DNA from: Antedon mediterranea
Taxonomy: Eukaryota; Echinodermata; Crinoidea; Comatulida; Antedonidae
NCBI RefSeq assembly: GCF_964355755.1
Contig: NC_092673.1
Coordinates: forward strand, 23,441,001 to 23,505,000
DNA length: 64,000 nucleotides
Reading direction: 5' to 3'
Shown: positions 59,501 through 64,000 of the stretch, piece by piece
Layout of the letters: every line of letters begins with the position of its first letter
Position numbering within the stretch: the first letter of the stretch is position 1
Notes under the pieces: generated by a model
Told to the model about the DNA's origin: nothing
The model's database searches: none
The model's input: the letters and a program-made list of their open reading frames with translations, nothing else
Position numbers and translations under genes: made by a program

Positions 59501-61760
59501 ACTAGAGCTTATAGATTAATATGTGGACAATTTTAAAACAGTTAGAAGGTCATATACTATGACAGCAACGATCAATACACAGACCAAAAGAGGAAACTCA
59601 AGATTATTTGTAAGGCTTCATTAGAACATAGACATTTTCACCAAAAGGGTGTGTTTGTGGTCAAATTTAACTTTCTGATAAAAATATGATGTATAATAAT
59701 GGATTATCATAATTTAGAAATATATTTACCTTTCGTAGCATTTTTCTTCCATAAAATAAAACTTTGTCTCTTTTTCTAAACCTTGGTTTAGGTACCGCTG
59801 CTGCTGCCTCTTTTTCTGAAAAGGTGTTAAGAAAAAATAATTAATACAACAAAAATAAATAATTGACTGTTCTTGTAAAAAAATACTTTCATAAAAATAT
59901 TTACCCAAGGAAAACATTGTATATTGTAGAACCTCTTTTTAAGGGAAACCTCTATTCAGAGAGAACATATTAATTATTATGGGGTGTGTCCCCTTGATAA
60001 GCATTCTATTTTACTGAATATATTACCCTTTTGTTTATTTTTCTCCATAGTGTTAAGTATATTCATGACGACAGTTACTCCAATGACCACAGTACTAATT
60101 ATCGCAATCTGCAAGAACAACAATTGATATCTATAAAATGAACTGGTTTAACCCTTACCACATCCATAGCATCTACATTAAAGTTCATCAGTGTTGCTGT
60201 CCAGGTCTAAAATCATGTTTAAATTAGGTACTGTACATTAACCTTGTCAAATTGTATAACTCACTATACGACTCCCGGAGAGGTGCGTCATTTGTCCGAT
60301 GTGCGTCATACAGTACCTTATAAATACCATGATGCACCCCTGCGTCAAAAAAAGTGAATTACCTTTTGGTAACCATGATGCACTGATTTGAAGAACAATT
60401 ACCATGTTGTTCATGATATGGCGGGTGGTAAAGTGACGGACATTGACAAACCTTTTTATATTGATGTGACGTACCATTTTGTTTTTTTGACGCACCCCTG
60501 CATCAATATTTGTAAATTACAAACCTCTCCCGGAGGTCATATAGTGTGCCATATAAATTGAGTGTATTAACCTAGTAAATAGCTTACTATCCACTATCCA
60601 CTTACTACTGTGCTAGTTTTTTTCAGTCAAATATCAGTAAAGTTGACTCAAATTTCATTATCTTAGGGCTAATAATAATCAATAGTATAAGATATTTTTG
60701 ATAATTCAGCACAGTTAATTTGATTCGATTTATTTGCATCTCTTTAAAAAACATACAGGTCTACCTTCTAATTAACACACTTCTCATTTACAACTCTTCT
60801 ATTTTACCAACGGTCTCTATGTAAAGTATTTTTAACTTTTGTTAAAGTTAAATTACAATGTTTTGTAGTATAGCAATTAGTAATCACTACTATTAAACAA
60901 ATTAATTATTTTAATACTTCCAAGTACTGATGATGTACTGTATGTAGGGTTTTCTTCTAAACTTCTCATTTACAAACTGCTTTCAGACTAGGGAATTGCT
61001 ACACTAGTTGGCAAAGACGATGGTAGAGGCGTTTCAAACTCAAATGATCAGGTCAACTAATTAAGATAATGGATTAGATAATGTATAGTTTGATGTTTGA
61101 TGTTATACAACAATTAAAAAATAACCATAAGCTTAAAAAGACTAAATAGAAATGCAGGATTTATAGCCCATTAAAACATTTTCCAATATGGGGAAAAAAA
61201 AGAAATACAATTACAAGTACTGTAACAAACAAATAACAATCAAAATCAAAACATGTAAATAAATATAAATATTAAAATAAAAATTAGATACTACTAACTA
61301 GGCCTAGATATTTCATATGTACATAAATCAGACAGTCAACAAATAATAAATAGGTCTATCATATCAATATTATTGGTATGTGACATGCTAGGCCAGCCTG
61401 TTGAGTGTTGTCTTAGACTTAGACTGGGCATATCTGTACAGTATACTCTAGGCCTAGTGAGAGTAAAGGAGTAGGCCTCCTGTCATGTGGTATTGTTTTC
61501 CTTTTAGCCTGCATGCGAGGCGTGCGCCCTCCTCCTCTTTCTCTGTCTGTCTTTCTGCGGACGGGTAGGCCTAGCATTTAACCAGGCCTAGGATATCAAT
61601 GCATTATTATATTATATACAATTTTAACGTATTGCACTCTAGAAAAAATATGTTATAAACATACCGAGATTCCTTTATTTTCAAAGCAAAGGGACAGAAC
61701 ATTTGACAGTGTATTGACAACACTGTCAAATACGAGCCCCAAAATTGTCCCGTCTGCCAT
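29997..61760 (-). CDS. PNPLA6/7: PNPLA6/PNPLA7-type phospholipase (neuropathy target esterase / Swiss-cheese orthologue), complete, 29 coding exons
   Basis: Twenty-nine exon positions with GT..AG borders join without a frame break into 4,101 nt (1,366 residues plus stop), the usual length of this family. Order: membrane anchor (about 33-50), [14 protein letters not shown] juxtamembrane block (about 74-87), three cyclic-nucleotide-binding-like domains (about 165-320, 505-620, 640-745), and a patatin domain (about 965-1180) with oxyanion loop GGGGAKG, nucleophile GVSIG (Ser about 1003) and catalytic Asp in DGG (about 1123), then an acidic C-terminal tail. Known role of the family: ER-anchored serine esterase that deacylates phosphatidylcholine and lysophosphatidylcholine. 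Start: ATG 61760-61758 (AAAATGGC). An in-frame ATG 15 codons upstream (61805) is possible. Exon 24 exists in two versions. Invertebrates usually have one gene for vertebrate PNPLA6 and PNPLA7, so the two names cannot be separated here. Confidence 0.95.
30820..31300. mobile_element. non-autonomous DNA transposon, ~480 bp, in a PNPLA6/7 intron
   Basis: The ends CAGGGGTGGATTGCTATAA and TTATAGCAATCCGCCCCTG are inverted repeats with one mismatch. Subterminal inverted words (ATGGTCTAAC / GTTAGACCAT; CAGTCTTAAC / GCTAAGACAG) lie inside. CAGGGG ends resemble hAT elements, but I could not find a clear 8-bp target duplication. No transposase. Confidence 0.75.
31423..31500. repeat. MITE family B fragment (left half)
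   Basis: TATTGTCCCTCAAAAACATG, GATTAATAAAATCAGACTTT and GCAGTTTTAAT match the left half of the family. A right-half fragment lies at 32940-33058 in the same orientation. Confidence 0.65.
32940..33058. repeat. MITE family B fragment (right half)
   Basis: TTGCTTTAAATTAAATTTTT, AAATAACTATTATGTGAAAT and GGGGGACAATATATCTTTAA correspond to the right half. It ends about 10 nt from the exon 28 donor. Confidence 0.65.
35211..35332. repeat. MITE family A, copy 6 (intron of PNPLA6/7)
   Basis: GCCCAAATATGGTAGTGATA occurs twice in tandem, followed by a right end of the form TTTGAGAGTGTAGACAAAGC. The left arm is short (CCTACACTATAAAACTAG). Confidence 0.8.
35866..35967. repeat. long hairpin (about 42-bp arms)
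   Basis: The left arm (AAATATAAGATTTGACATCC then CCGAGGGAATGATATTATGTTC) is mirrored by the right arm (GAACTTAATATCATTCCCGA then GGGGATATCTAATCTTATATTT), with about a 13-nt loop. Few mismatches. No coding content. Confidence 0.85.
36444..36510 (+). repeat. tRNA-derived SINE head
   Basis: A box A-like TGGCGCAGCGCATGAAG and a box B-like GCGAGTTCAAGACCC lie at tRNA spacing. There is no clean cloverleaf acceptor stem, so it is a SINE promoter head rather than a tRNA gene. A body of uncertain extent follows. Confidence 0.5.
36752..36826. repeat. short MITE family C copy
   Basis: ACAGTAGTAGAACCTGTCCT, ATTAAGGGGGCACTTTTTTG and GCTTTTACTGTAA form the family's two ends with almost no interior. Confidence 0.65.
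36896..37044 (-). CDS. PNPLA6/7: PNPLA6/7 exon 25: end of patatin domain
   Basis: Encodes [20 protein letters not shown], then [20 protein letters not shown] and [10 protein letters not shown], among the most conserved NTE segments. Its acceptor (TTTGTTTCAG) lies close to the end of the 128-bp tandem array at 37100-37945, which occupies the intron upstream of it. Confidence 0.95.
37100..37945. repeat. ~128-bp tandem array, about seven units, in the intron before exon 25
   Basis: ACAGAGCCAATAGTGTCCAA recurs near 37252, 37381, 37514, 37642, 37769 and 37901, with a variant near 37150. Spacing is 127-133 bp, the first interval being shorter (~102). Each unit also has GATAACTAACCTAAATAAAA (missing in the first) and TTATTATTTTAGTCGATGTA. 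Units are over 90% alike by eye, so the amplification is recent. Confidence 0.93.
38866..38982 (-). CDS. PNPLA6/7: PNPLA6/7 exon 24b: canonical catalytic-Asp exon (DGG version)
   Basis: 117 nt with acceptor TGTTTGCAG and donor GTGAGA. Encodes [20 protein letters not shown] and then [18 protein letters not shown], the form conserved in vertebrate NTE. It begins 65 nt after the end of exon 24a. Joining exon 23 to 24b and then 25 keeps the frame. Confidence 0.93.
39048..39164 (-). CDS. PNPLA6/7: PNPLA6/7 exon 24a: alternative catalytic-Asp exon (DGA version)
   Basis: 117 nt with acceptor CTGTTTCAG and donor GTGAGG. It enters with one base from exon 23 and leaves one base for exon 25, exactly as exon 24b does. 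It encodes [20 protein letters not shown] and then [18 protein letters not shown]. The catalytic Asp is kept, but DGG becomes DGA, and the SLSG of the canonical exon becomes SVAV. About 31 of 38 residues match exon 24b. Some 35 of 117 bases differ, and more of the changed codons are synonymous (about 16) than replacing (7), so the exon looks old and constrained rather than decayed. The family pattern allows DG[GA]. Use in transcripts is inferred, not shown. Confidence 0.85.
39985..40245. repeat. MITE family B, copy 6
   Basis: AAATCAGACTTTGAATAGGT, CAACCAAAAACCCATTGCTG, TTGCTTTAAATTACAGTTTT and ATTATGTGACACTAAAATGG occur in family order. The ends are eroded. Confidence 0.7.
40255..40398. repeat. 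MITE family C copy
   Basis: ACACCCTTTATTAAAGGGAC, TTTTTAATAAGGGGACAAAT and GTCCCTTTAATAAGG, ending TATACTGTA. Confidence 0.6.
41215..41345. repeat. 18-bp minisatellite, about seven units
   Basis: The unit CAATTCAGGGGATATCCC repeats, with one unit lacking a base. It lies in the intron between exons 23 and 24a, about 70 bp past the exon 23 donor. It resembles the CCTATTCAGGGG word of family C and may have grown from such a copy. Confidence 0.9.
41415..43098 (-). CDS. PNPLA6/7: PNPLA6/7 exons 21-23: patatin domain with oxyanion loop and catalytic serine
   Basis: Exon 21 43098-42731 ([40 protein letters not shown], ending in the Gly-rich loop GGGGA). Exon 22 42166-41946 ([20 protein letters not shown], then [12 protein letters not shown] with the nucleophile Ser in GVSIG). 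Exon 23 41537-41415 ([38 protein letters not shown]). The donor of exon 23 is GTTGGT, a weak match to the consensus, directly upstream of the duplicated exon pair. Confidence 0.93.
42291..42472. repeat. MITE family C, well-preserved copy
   Basis: Starts AGCAGAACCCCTATT and ends GAGTGGTTCTACTATAC. It contains GGCCATAGTGTTAAAACATA and GCTTAATAGGGGTG between. Confidence 0.7.
42487..42672. repeat. palindromic MITE with ~50-bp inverted repeats
   Basis: CCTGCAAATTTTTTGTAACA..AGCTGATTTTTTCAGAAAAA..GTTCAGAACT at the left is mirrored by AGTTCTGGACCTTTCCTGAA..AAAATCAGCTTGGTATGAAA..AATTTGGGG at the right. Confidence 0.8.
43598..45805 (-). CDS. PNPLA6/7: PNPLA6/7 exons 18-20: domain preceding the patatin fold
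   Basis: Exon 18 45805-45668 ([20 protein letters not shown]), exon 19 44549-44486 ([20 protein letters not shown]), exon 20 43712-43598 ([20 protein letters not shown] then [19 protein letters not shown]). These match the Rossmann-like linker of NTE proteins. Exon 19 is only 64 nt. The CATTGACAG just before exon 20 is the acceptor, not coding: the Asp-Ser codons come from exon 19 plus one base. Confidence 0.9.
43870..43960 (+). mobile_element. possible Penelope-like element 3' fragment
   Basis: CTTGATCTTGAAAATGG..CTATGATGGTACCGAAACGT..CGATTTC resembles the conserved ATGATG..CCGAAACGT word near the ends of Penelope-like retroelements. Only this short patch supports the call. Confidence 0.3.
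44066..44276. repeat. MITE family C copy, expanded interior
   Basis: AAAAGGACACCTTTCATACG, AATAAAGGGACACTTTTCTG, GACCCCTACTCTGTGGTCAT and GTGTCCCTTAATTGGC, ending TCCACTGTAA. Confidence 0.6.
44670..44895 (+). mobile_element. LINE 3'-end fragment in the exon 18-19 intron
   Basis: CAAAATAGATTTTGTATCAG onward reads as the C-terminal FxPxAIRALN motif ([12 protein letters not shown]) typical of CR1/L2-like ORF2 ends. It is followed by a 3' UTR ending GATTACAATAAATGGAAGTC. Confidence 0.55.
45562..45636 (-). repeat. tRNA-derived SINE head (relative of the one at 48.2 kb)
   Basis: On the minus strand: TGGTCTGGTGGTTATGATGC (box A region), CTTGGCTACCAATCCAAG (anticodon-arm-like), GTGTTCAAATCC (box B). 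The acceptor stem does not pair well, so a functional tRNA is unlikely. Confidence 0.5.
46436..49571 (-). CDS. PNPLA6/7: PNPLA6/7 exons 13-17: second and third cyclic-nucleotide-binding-like domains
   Basis: Exon 13 49571-49494 ([11 protein letters not shown]), exon 14 48744-48539 ([33 protein letters not shown]), exon 15 48122-47991 ([20 protein letters not shown]), exon 16 47405-47232 ([27 protein letters not shown]), exon 17 46581-46436 ([36 protein letters not shown]). [14 protein letters not shown] is the phosphate-binding-cassette-like segment of domain 2. The third domain's [13 protein letters not shown] lacks the Arg expected of a true cAMP binder, in line with the family's degenerate domains. 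Confidence 0.93.
46677..46806. repeat. MITE family A, copy 7 (intron of PNPLA6/7)
   Basis: TTAA flanks both sides. Inner TAAATATGGTAGCGCTATGA and right end TTTAATAGTGTAGATAGAGC. About 95 bp upstream of the exon 17 acceptor in the transcript. Confidence 0.82.
46873..47196. repeat. MITE family B, copy 7, full length (reference copy)
   Basis: About 324 bp. TAAAGATGTATTGTCCCG at the left, GGGGGACAATACATATTTAA at the right, and all internal family words in order (TTTGACCAAAAATTGGATTA, GGCTTCCAGCCAATGGGG, TATTCAAAGTCTGATTTTAT). Used here to define the family. Confidence 0.85.
48235..48455 (+). repeat. tRNA-derived SINE
   Basis: Head with GTAGCTTGGTGGTTAATGTG (box A) and GGTTCAATCC (box B), a body CTAGTGCCAGGGTTGTAACT.., and an A-rich tail ending AATTTAAAAAAAAAAAAG. 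The head closely resembles the minus-strand one at 45562-45636. Confidence 0.7.
48776..49072 (-). repeat. tRNA-derived SINE, near full length
   Basis: Minus strand: head GTGTGTGGCGCAGTGTGTTG (box A) and GGTTCGAATCC (box B), body with CTCTCCACCCAGGTGTAAAA and AACTCTTAGAGATTTCACAA, LINE-like tail GGTGCTATATAAATCC and an ATT-rich 3' end. This tail type is common in echinoderm and other deuterostome SINEs (family knowledge). It lies just upstream of exon 14. Confidence 0.8.
49740..50264 (-). repeat. ~20-bp tandem array derived from the exon 12 splice donor
   Basis: On the transcribed strand the unit is GTAAGTCAGAACTTTGTGAG, about 25 imperfect units. The unit nearest the exon begins exactly at the exon 12 donor (GTAAGTCACAACATTGTATA). 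About 13 further units keep a perfect GTAAGT. Divergence is greatest near the exon and least at the distal end, where units are almost identical. Confidence 0.92.
50265..53294 (-). CDS. PNPLA6/7: PNPLA6/7 exons 9-12: variable linker
   Basis: Exon 9 53294-53120 (Ser-rich: [12 protein letters not shown]), exon 10 52606-52544, exon 11 52132-51996 ([20 protein letters not shown]), exon 12 50432-50265 ([20 protein letters not shown].., ending LTKLFGFD). This linker is the least conserved part of the family, and exons 9-10 are low-complexity. Exon 12's donor GTAAGT at 50264-50259 begins the donor-like tandem array. Confidence 0.9.
50463..50730. repeat. MITE family A, copies 8 and 9, end to end
   Basis: Copy 8 at 50463-50604 and copy 9 at 50606-50730 meet at GACAAAGCTTTAAGCTCTGT, sharing the TTAA-like target. 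Copy 8 has the inner unit twice (ACTACCATATTTAAGC and ACTACCATATTTGGGC). Copy 9 is shorter, with a damaged right end. They lie just upstream of exon 12. Confidence 0.85.
50750..50938. repeat. MITE family C copy next to MITE A
   Basis: CGGACACCCCTATTAAGGGG, GACCCCTATTCAGGGGGACA and a triple CCTTGGACACC, ending AGGGTTCTTCTGTATTG. Confidence 0.65.
53857..58377 (-). CDS. PNPLA6/7: PNPLA6/7 exons 4-8: first cyclic-nucleotide-binding-like domain
   Basis: Exon 4 58377-58277, exon 5 57627-57475, exon 6 56206-56047, exon 7 55514-55434, exon 8 54066-53857. Landmarks: [14 protein letters not shown] at the exon 5/6 joint, [13 protein letters not shown] (beta-roll) in exon 6, [15 protein letters not shown] in exon 7, and [16 protein letters not shown] with [20 protein letters not shown] in exon 8, which is the most conserved stretch. 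Whether the domain binds a nucleotide cannot be judged. Introns hold MITE A copies (57730-57924, 54104-54265) and the 54369-55020 element. Confidence 0.92.
54104..54265. repeat. MITE family A, copy 10
   Basis: Left CTCTATCTACACTATTAAAC; inner ATATCACTACCATATTT.. present twice; right end TTTGATAGTGTAGAAAGAGA. It sits just upstream of the exon 8 acceptor in the transcript. Confidence 0.85.
54369..55020. mobile_element. 'CTCCGCCAAGGAGGT' element, ~650 bp
   Basis: Begins ACCTCCGCCAAGGAGGTATA, GTGTTTGTTTGTTAGCAGGA and TTACTCAAAAAGTAATTAC, and ends GGCGGAGGTATGCACTCTCG then GAGTGGCTTTCTAG. I recognise these words from repeats seen in many unrelated marine animals. It carries an AT dinucleotide run near the right end and no open frame of note. 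Confidence 0.65.
57730..57924. repeat. MITE family A, copy 11, with four internal units
   Basis: Intact inverted ends (GTCTATCTACACTATCAAAC; GTTTGATAGTGTAGACAGAG). ATATCACTACCATATTTGGG-type units are present four times in tandem, against one or two in the other copies. Confidence 0.9.
57926..58020. repeat. MITE family C fragment abutting MITE A
   Basis: GGTGTCCCCTGAATAGGGGT, GCCATAGTGTTAATAATTCC and GTCTTAAAGGAGGTGTTATA. It directly follows MITE A copy 11, as at 50.7 kb. Confidence 0.6.
59730..61760 (-). CDS. PNPLA6/7: PNPLA6/7 exons 1-3: N-terminus and membrane anchor
   Basis: Exon 1 61760-61665 ([18 protein letters not shown].., 32 codons). Exon 2 60108-60027 encodes the hydrophobic span [18 protein letters not shown]. 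Exon 3 59815-59730 encodes [20 protein letters not shown], the conserved basic block just after the anchor. The family is anchored in the ER with the catalytic part in the cytosol. Intron 1 carries a palindromic MITE at 60258-60556. Confidence 0.92.
59928..60018. repeat. short MITE family C copy
   Basis: GTAGAACCTCTTTTTAAGGG, CCTCTATTCAGAGAGAAC and GTGTCCCCTTGATAAGCATT, ending TTTTACTG. Confidence 0.6.
60258..60556. repeat. palindromic MITE in PNPLA6/7 intron 1, ~300 bp
   Basis: The ends CTCACTATACGACTCCCGGA(GAGGT) and (ACCTC)TCCCGGAGGTCATATAGTG are inverted repeats. Inner ATGATGCACCCCTGCGTCAA and TTGACGCACCCCTGCATCAA are also inverted. Confidence 0.8.
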
Positions 61761-62064
61761 TTTGAATGCACATAGGGCGCCACCAATGGCATCATTTATC
61801 ATCATCTTTAAAACTTTTTTATAAAAATAAGATCTCTCGGCCCGATGGTGGTAGTTGATTTAAATGTTAGATTTGAGTTATATTATGTTTAAATATAGGA
61901 TCAGGTGCCGTTTTTGGCCACCTCGACTTTATATTCTTTTGTGACAGTGATCTTGTATATAGTTTGTTATAGATTAAATTATCTATATATTGTATAACTT
62001 CACACTTAATTTCAATAGTATAGCATAGGACGTTCGGTCTACAAAAAAATGTTTATAATTAATA

Positions 62065-62165
62065 ATATAATATAACAATTTATATAGCGCACATATCCAC
62101 TAAAAGTGCTCAAGGACTACTTCTAAACACTTGGATTTATAACTCCATGCTTGGATCATTTTATG
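62065..62165 (-). repeat. SINE tail fragment
   Basis: The minus strand reads GCGCTATATAAATTGTTATA, the same tail class as the SINE at 48776-49072 (GTGCTATATAAATCC). Upstream of it is CACTTTTAGTGGATATGT. No tRNA head is visible. Confidence 0.5.
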
Positions 62166-62523
62166 ACGTTCACATTACAATGTAAAAGGGCACACTAGAA
62201 ACAGAGACTATGCCACGATAATTTAAAAAAATGGCATTCGCATAGTATTGCGGATGTGTACAACATTATTACGGTTCGTCGTTTGTTTGTATGTAGCCCT
62301 AGTACCAAAATGATCGATTGACAATTGTATGTGCGCCGTCAGAGTCGAGACATTTTATACAATAGTGTACACGTAAGCCTCACTGTTATACATTCAGCCG
62401 TCACCATAAAATTGCTTTAGTGATCGTTCGATAATATGTTGGCGGTCTTGTTTGCTTGATTTCTCCCGATTCCTCTCAAAGCGAGGCCTAAATTCATTGT
62501 TATTTACTTGATGTATGCCTACT

Positions 62524-62643
62524 TTTTTAGTCGCGTGCAAACGCAACTCTACATCTCATTATGTCTGTCGTTTGGTTGGTCGGTCGGTAAACACTAACTC
62601 AAATTTGAGCACGCGACTGCAGCCATATATATGACCTTGTTTT
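62524..62643. repeat. element E, copy 2
   Basis: AGTCGCGTGCAAACGCAACT, TCGGTCGGTAAACACTAACT and CAAATTTGAGCACGCGACTG, about 80% like the copy at 3561-3666. The ends AGTCGCGTGC / GCACGCGACT are perfect inverted repeats. Confidence 0.8.
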
Positions 62644-64000
62644 ATAATGTTTATTTATAAAGTTTTAAATAATTTTTTTTTTTGTTGGAAACCGGCGCGC
62701 AATATAAGATTTTCTTATTATTGTTATTGCTACTATGAATGAATAAATAATATACACGACAAACAAAGTGAAATTTGACATTAATCATTTGATGCGATTT
62801 CCGTAATATAAAAACGGTGATTCCGACCACGTTTATACACTTTGCGAAGAATGAGCGACTAAAAGTTCACTTGAAACCATGATAAATGATATTACGCCTG
62901 CTTTATCGTTTACTAAAACGTGATTGATAGAAAAAAGAAATTAAGACAGATTGTAATTAAAACAAAACATTCATCAATTTTGTTTACCAAGATGATAAAA
63001 AAAAAAGCTAATACGAAACGATTTGTTGTGATTTAAAAAATAGGCTAGGTCACCGTAGTGAAATATACACTAGGCCTGGCCGGCTAGCCAGATTATCTTA
63101 TAACGGTTTTGTTTGTCCTCTATCAATGATTTGATATTTATTAGACCTTTTTATACAGGAGAGGAGAAGGCTATTAACGTGTGTTCTTTAAAAACATTAT
63201 TCAACTAGAAAATGTGACAGGCAACATGTCTACATTGTTGTGATTTACAAAAGAAAACCCTGTTTACCGTATCTTTAGATTAGAGGTCGAACAATGTACA
63301 GACCGAATAAGACAGTATATTATGTATAAGAATGAAGGGCTTTTATAGGGCACAACTTACAGTTTTTATATAATTTCATAAATAGCTATTTATACGTTAT
63401 AAATCAATTTGTTTTATATAATATTAAATTCAATTGAATTAGGCTATACTGTGCTTATAAGGTTTAGTAAATCCAAATTACTATCATACAGCTTTGAACA
63501 CTACGATGTTCAGGCACATTAAAAATAACCCGACCTAGTTACCACCACTTGTCACAATAAGGACAGGCAATACTATAACAATAACCTAATATAGGCCTAC
63601 TATAAGTATACATATCATGAACCCTCTAAACTGGCAATAATTGACGTCACGCGTGACGCTGCAAAACAGTTTTAACATTGGTGTCTTTCTTTCATATTAA
63701 TTATTTAGATACTATTCTATGTACGGAGAGAATAATTTTAAAGTAATTCATCCACGATTATCGCGGGTAGGCCGACATAAATTGGCTATCGGTAACCTAC
63801 AACAATTCTTGAGATATTATTTCCTATACTGCTTATATTCATCAGGTGTATTTATCCCAGAATTCCCCATCGGCTTCATATTCTATAAACATGGCAAATT
63901 GATGACATTATAGTCGAAAAACAAAAACAAAAAACATACTGCAAAATTGGCAAATTTATAACAGAATTTCGCCTCTTCCACCAACGAAAAAAGTTTACCG

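Larger units (their letters stand above)
61761..64000. other. region upstream of PNPLA6/7
   Basis: Should contain the phospholipase promoter and 5' UTR on the minus strand; no TATA box or other definite site was identified. A SINE-tail fragment is at 62065-62165 and element E copy 2 at 62524-62643. 62650-64000 holds nothing recognised; the 64-codon frame at 63719-63913 has no supporting features. Confidence 0.6.

Noticed and set aside
63719-63913. 64-codon plus-strand frame near the right edge
   Set aside because: No recognisable domain, no splice or promoter context and AT-driven composition.

Overview
This is animal nuclear DNA. It is AT-rich and gene-sparse, with spliced genes (GT..AG introns), many MITEs, tRNA-derived SINEs and decayed LINEs. 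No closest species can be named from the sequence alone. The protein families, the abundance of AGGCCTA-type words and the SINE tail style suggest a marine deuterostome invertebrate, probably an echinoderm or relative. That assignment is an inference.

Layout. (1) 1-2681, + strand: the last five exons seen of an F-box/LRR gene that matches FBXL6; its 5' part, including the F-box, lies left of the window. (2) 2682-9344: intergenic DNA full of MITEs. (3) 9345-24436, + strand: three intact, intronless, tandemly duplicated rhodopsin-class GPCR genes. They are separated by two broken non-LTR retrotransposons (about 12.4-14.15 kb on +, 20.3-22.9 kb on -) and more MITEs. (4) 24437-29996: a minisatellite followed by a featureless AT-rich stretch. 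(5) 61760 down to 29997, - strand: one large gene assembled here by hand from 29 coding positions. It joins in frame into 1,366 codons plus a stop and is a complete PNPLA6/7 (neuropathy target esterase / Swiss-cheese) phospholipase, with an N-terminal membrane anchor, three cyclic-nucleotide-binding-like domains and a patatin domain. (6) 61761-64000: upstream region with no recognisable gene.

Main discovery candidate: exon 24 of the phospholipase gene, which carries the catalytic Asp, is present twice (39164-39048 and 38982-38866). Both copies are 117 nt, have the same phase and intact splice sites, and are only 65 nt apart. One encodes a DGG active-site motif and the other DGA. This predicts two enzyme isoforms differing at the catalytic loop. 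Second, the donor site of exon 12 is the first unit of a roughly 0.5-kb tandem array that repeats the GTAAGT donor consensus many times. Third, the GPCR trio shows a mosaic similarity pattern suggesting gene conversion.

The rest of the interest lies in repeats: an 11-copy Harbinger-like MITE family with a variable internal repeat (one copy holds a nested LINE tail with a 7-bp target duplication), several other MITE families, strong hairpins and ordered-variant minisatellites. The FBXL6 and phospholipase genes point towards each other with the GPCR cluster between them. No functional link among the three is implied.
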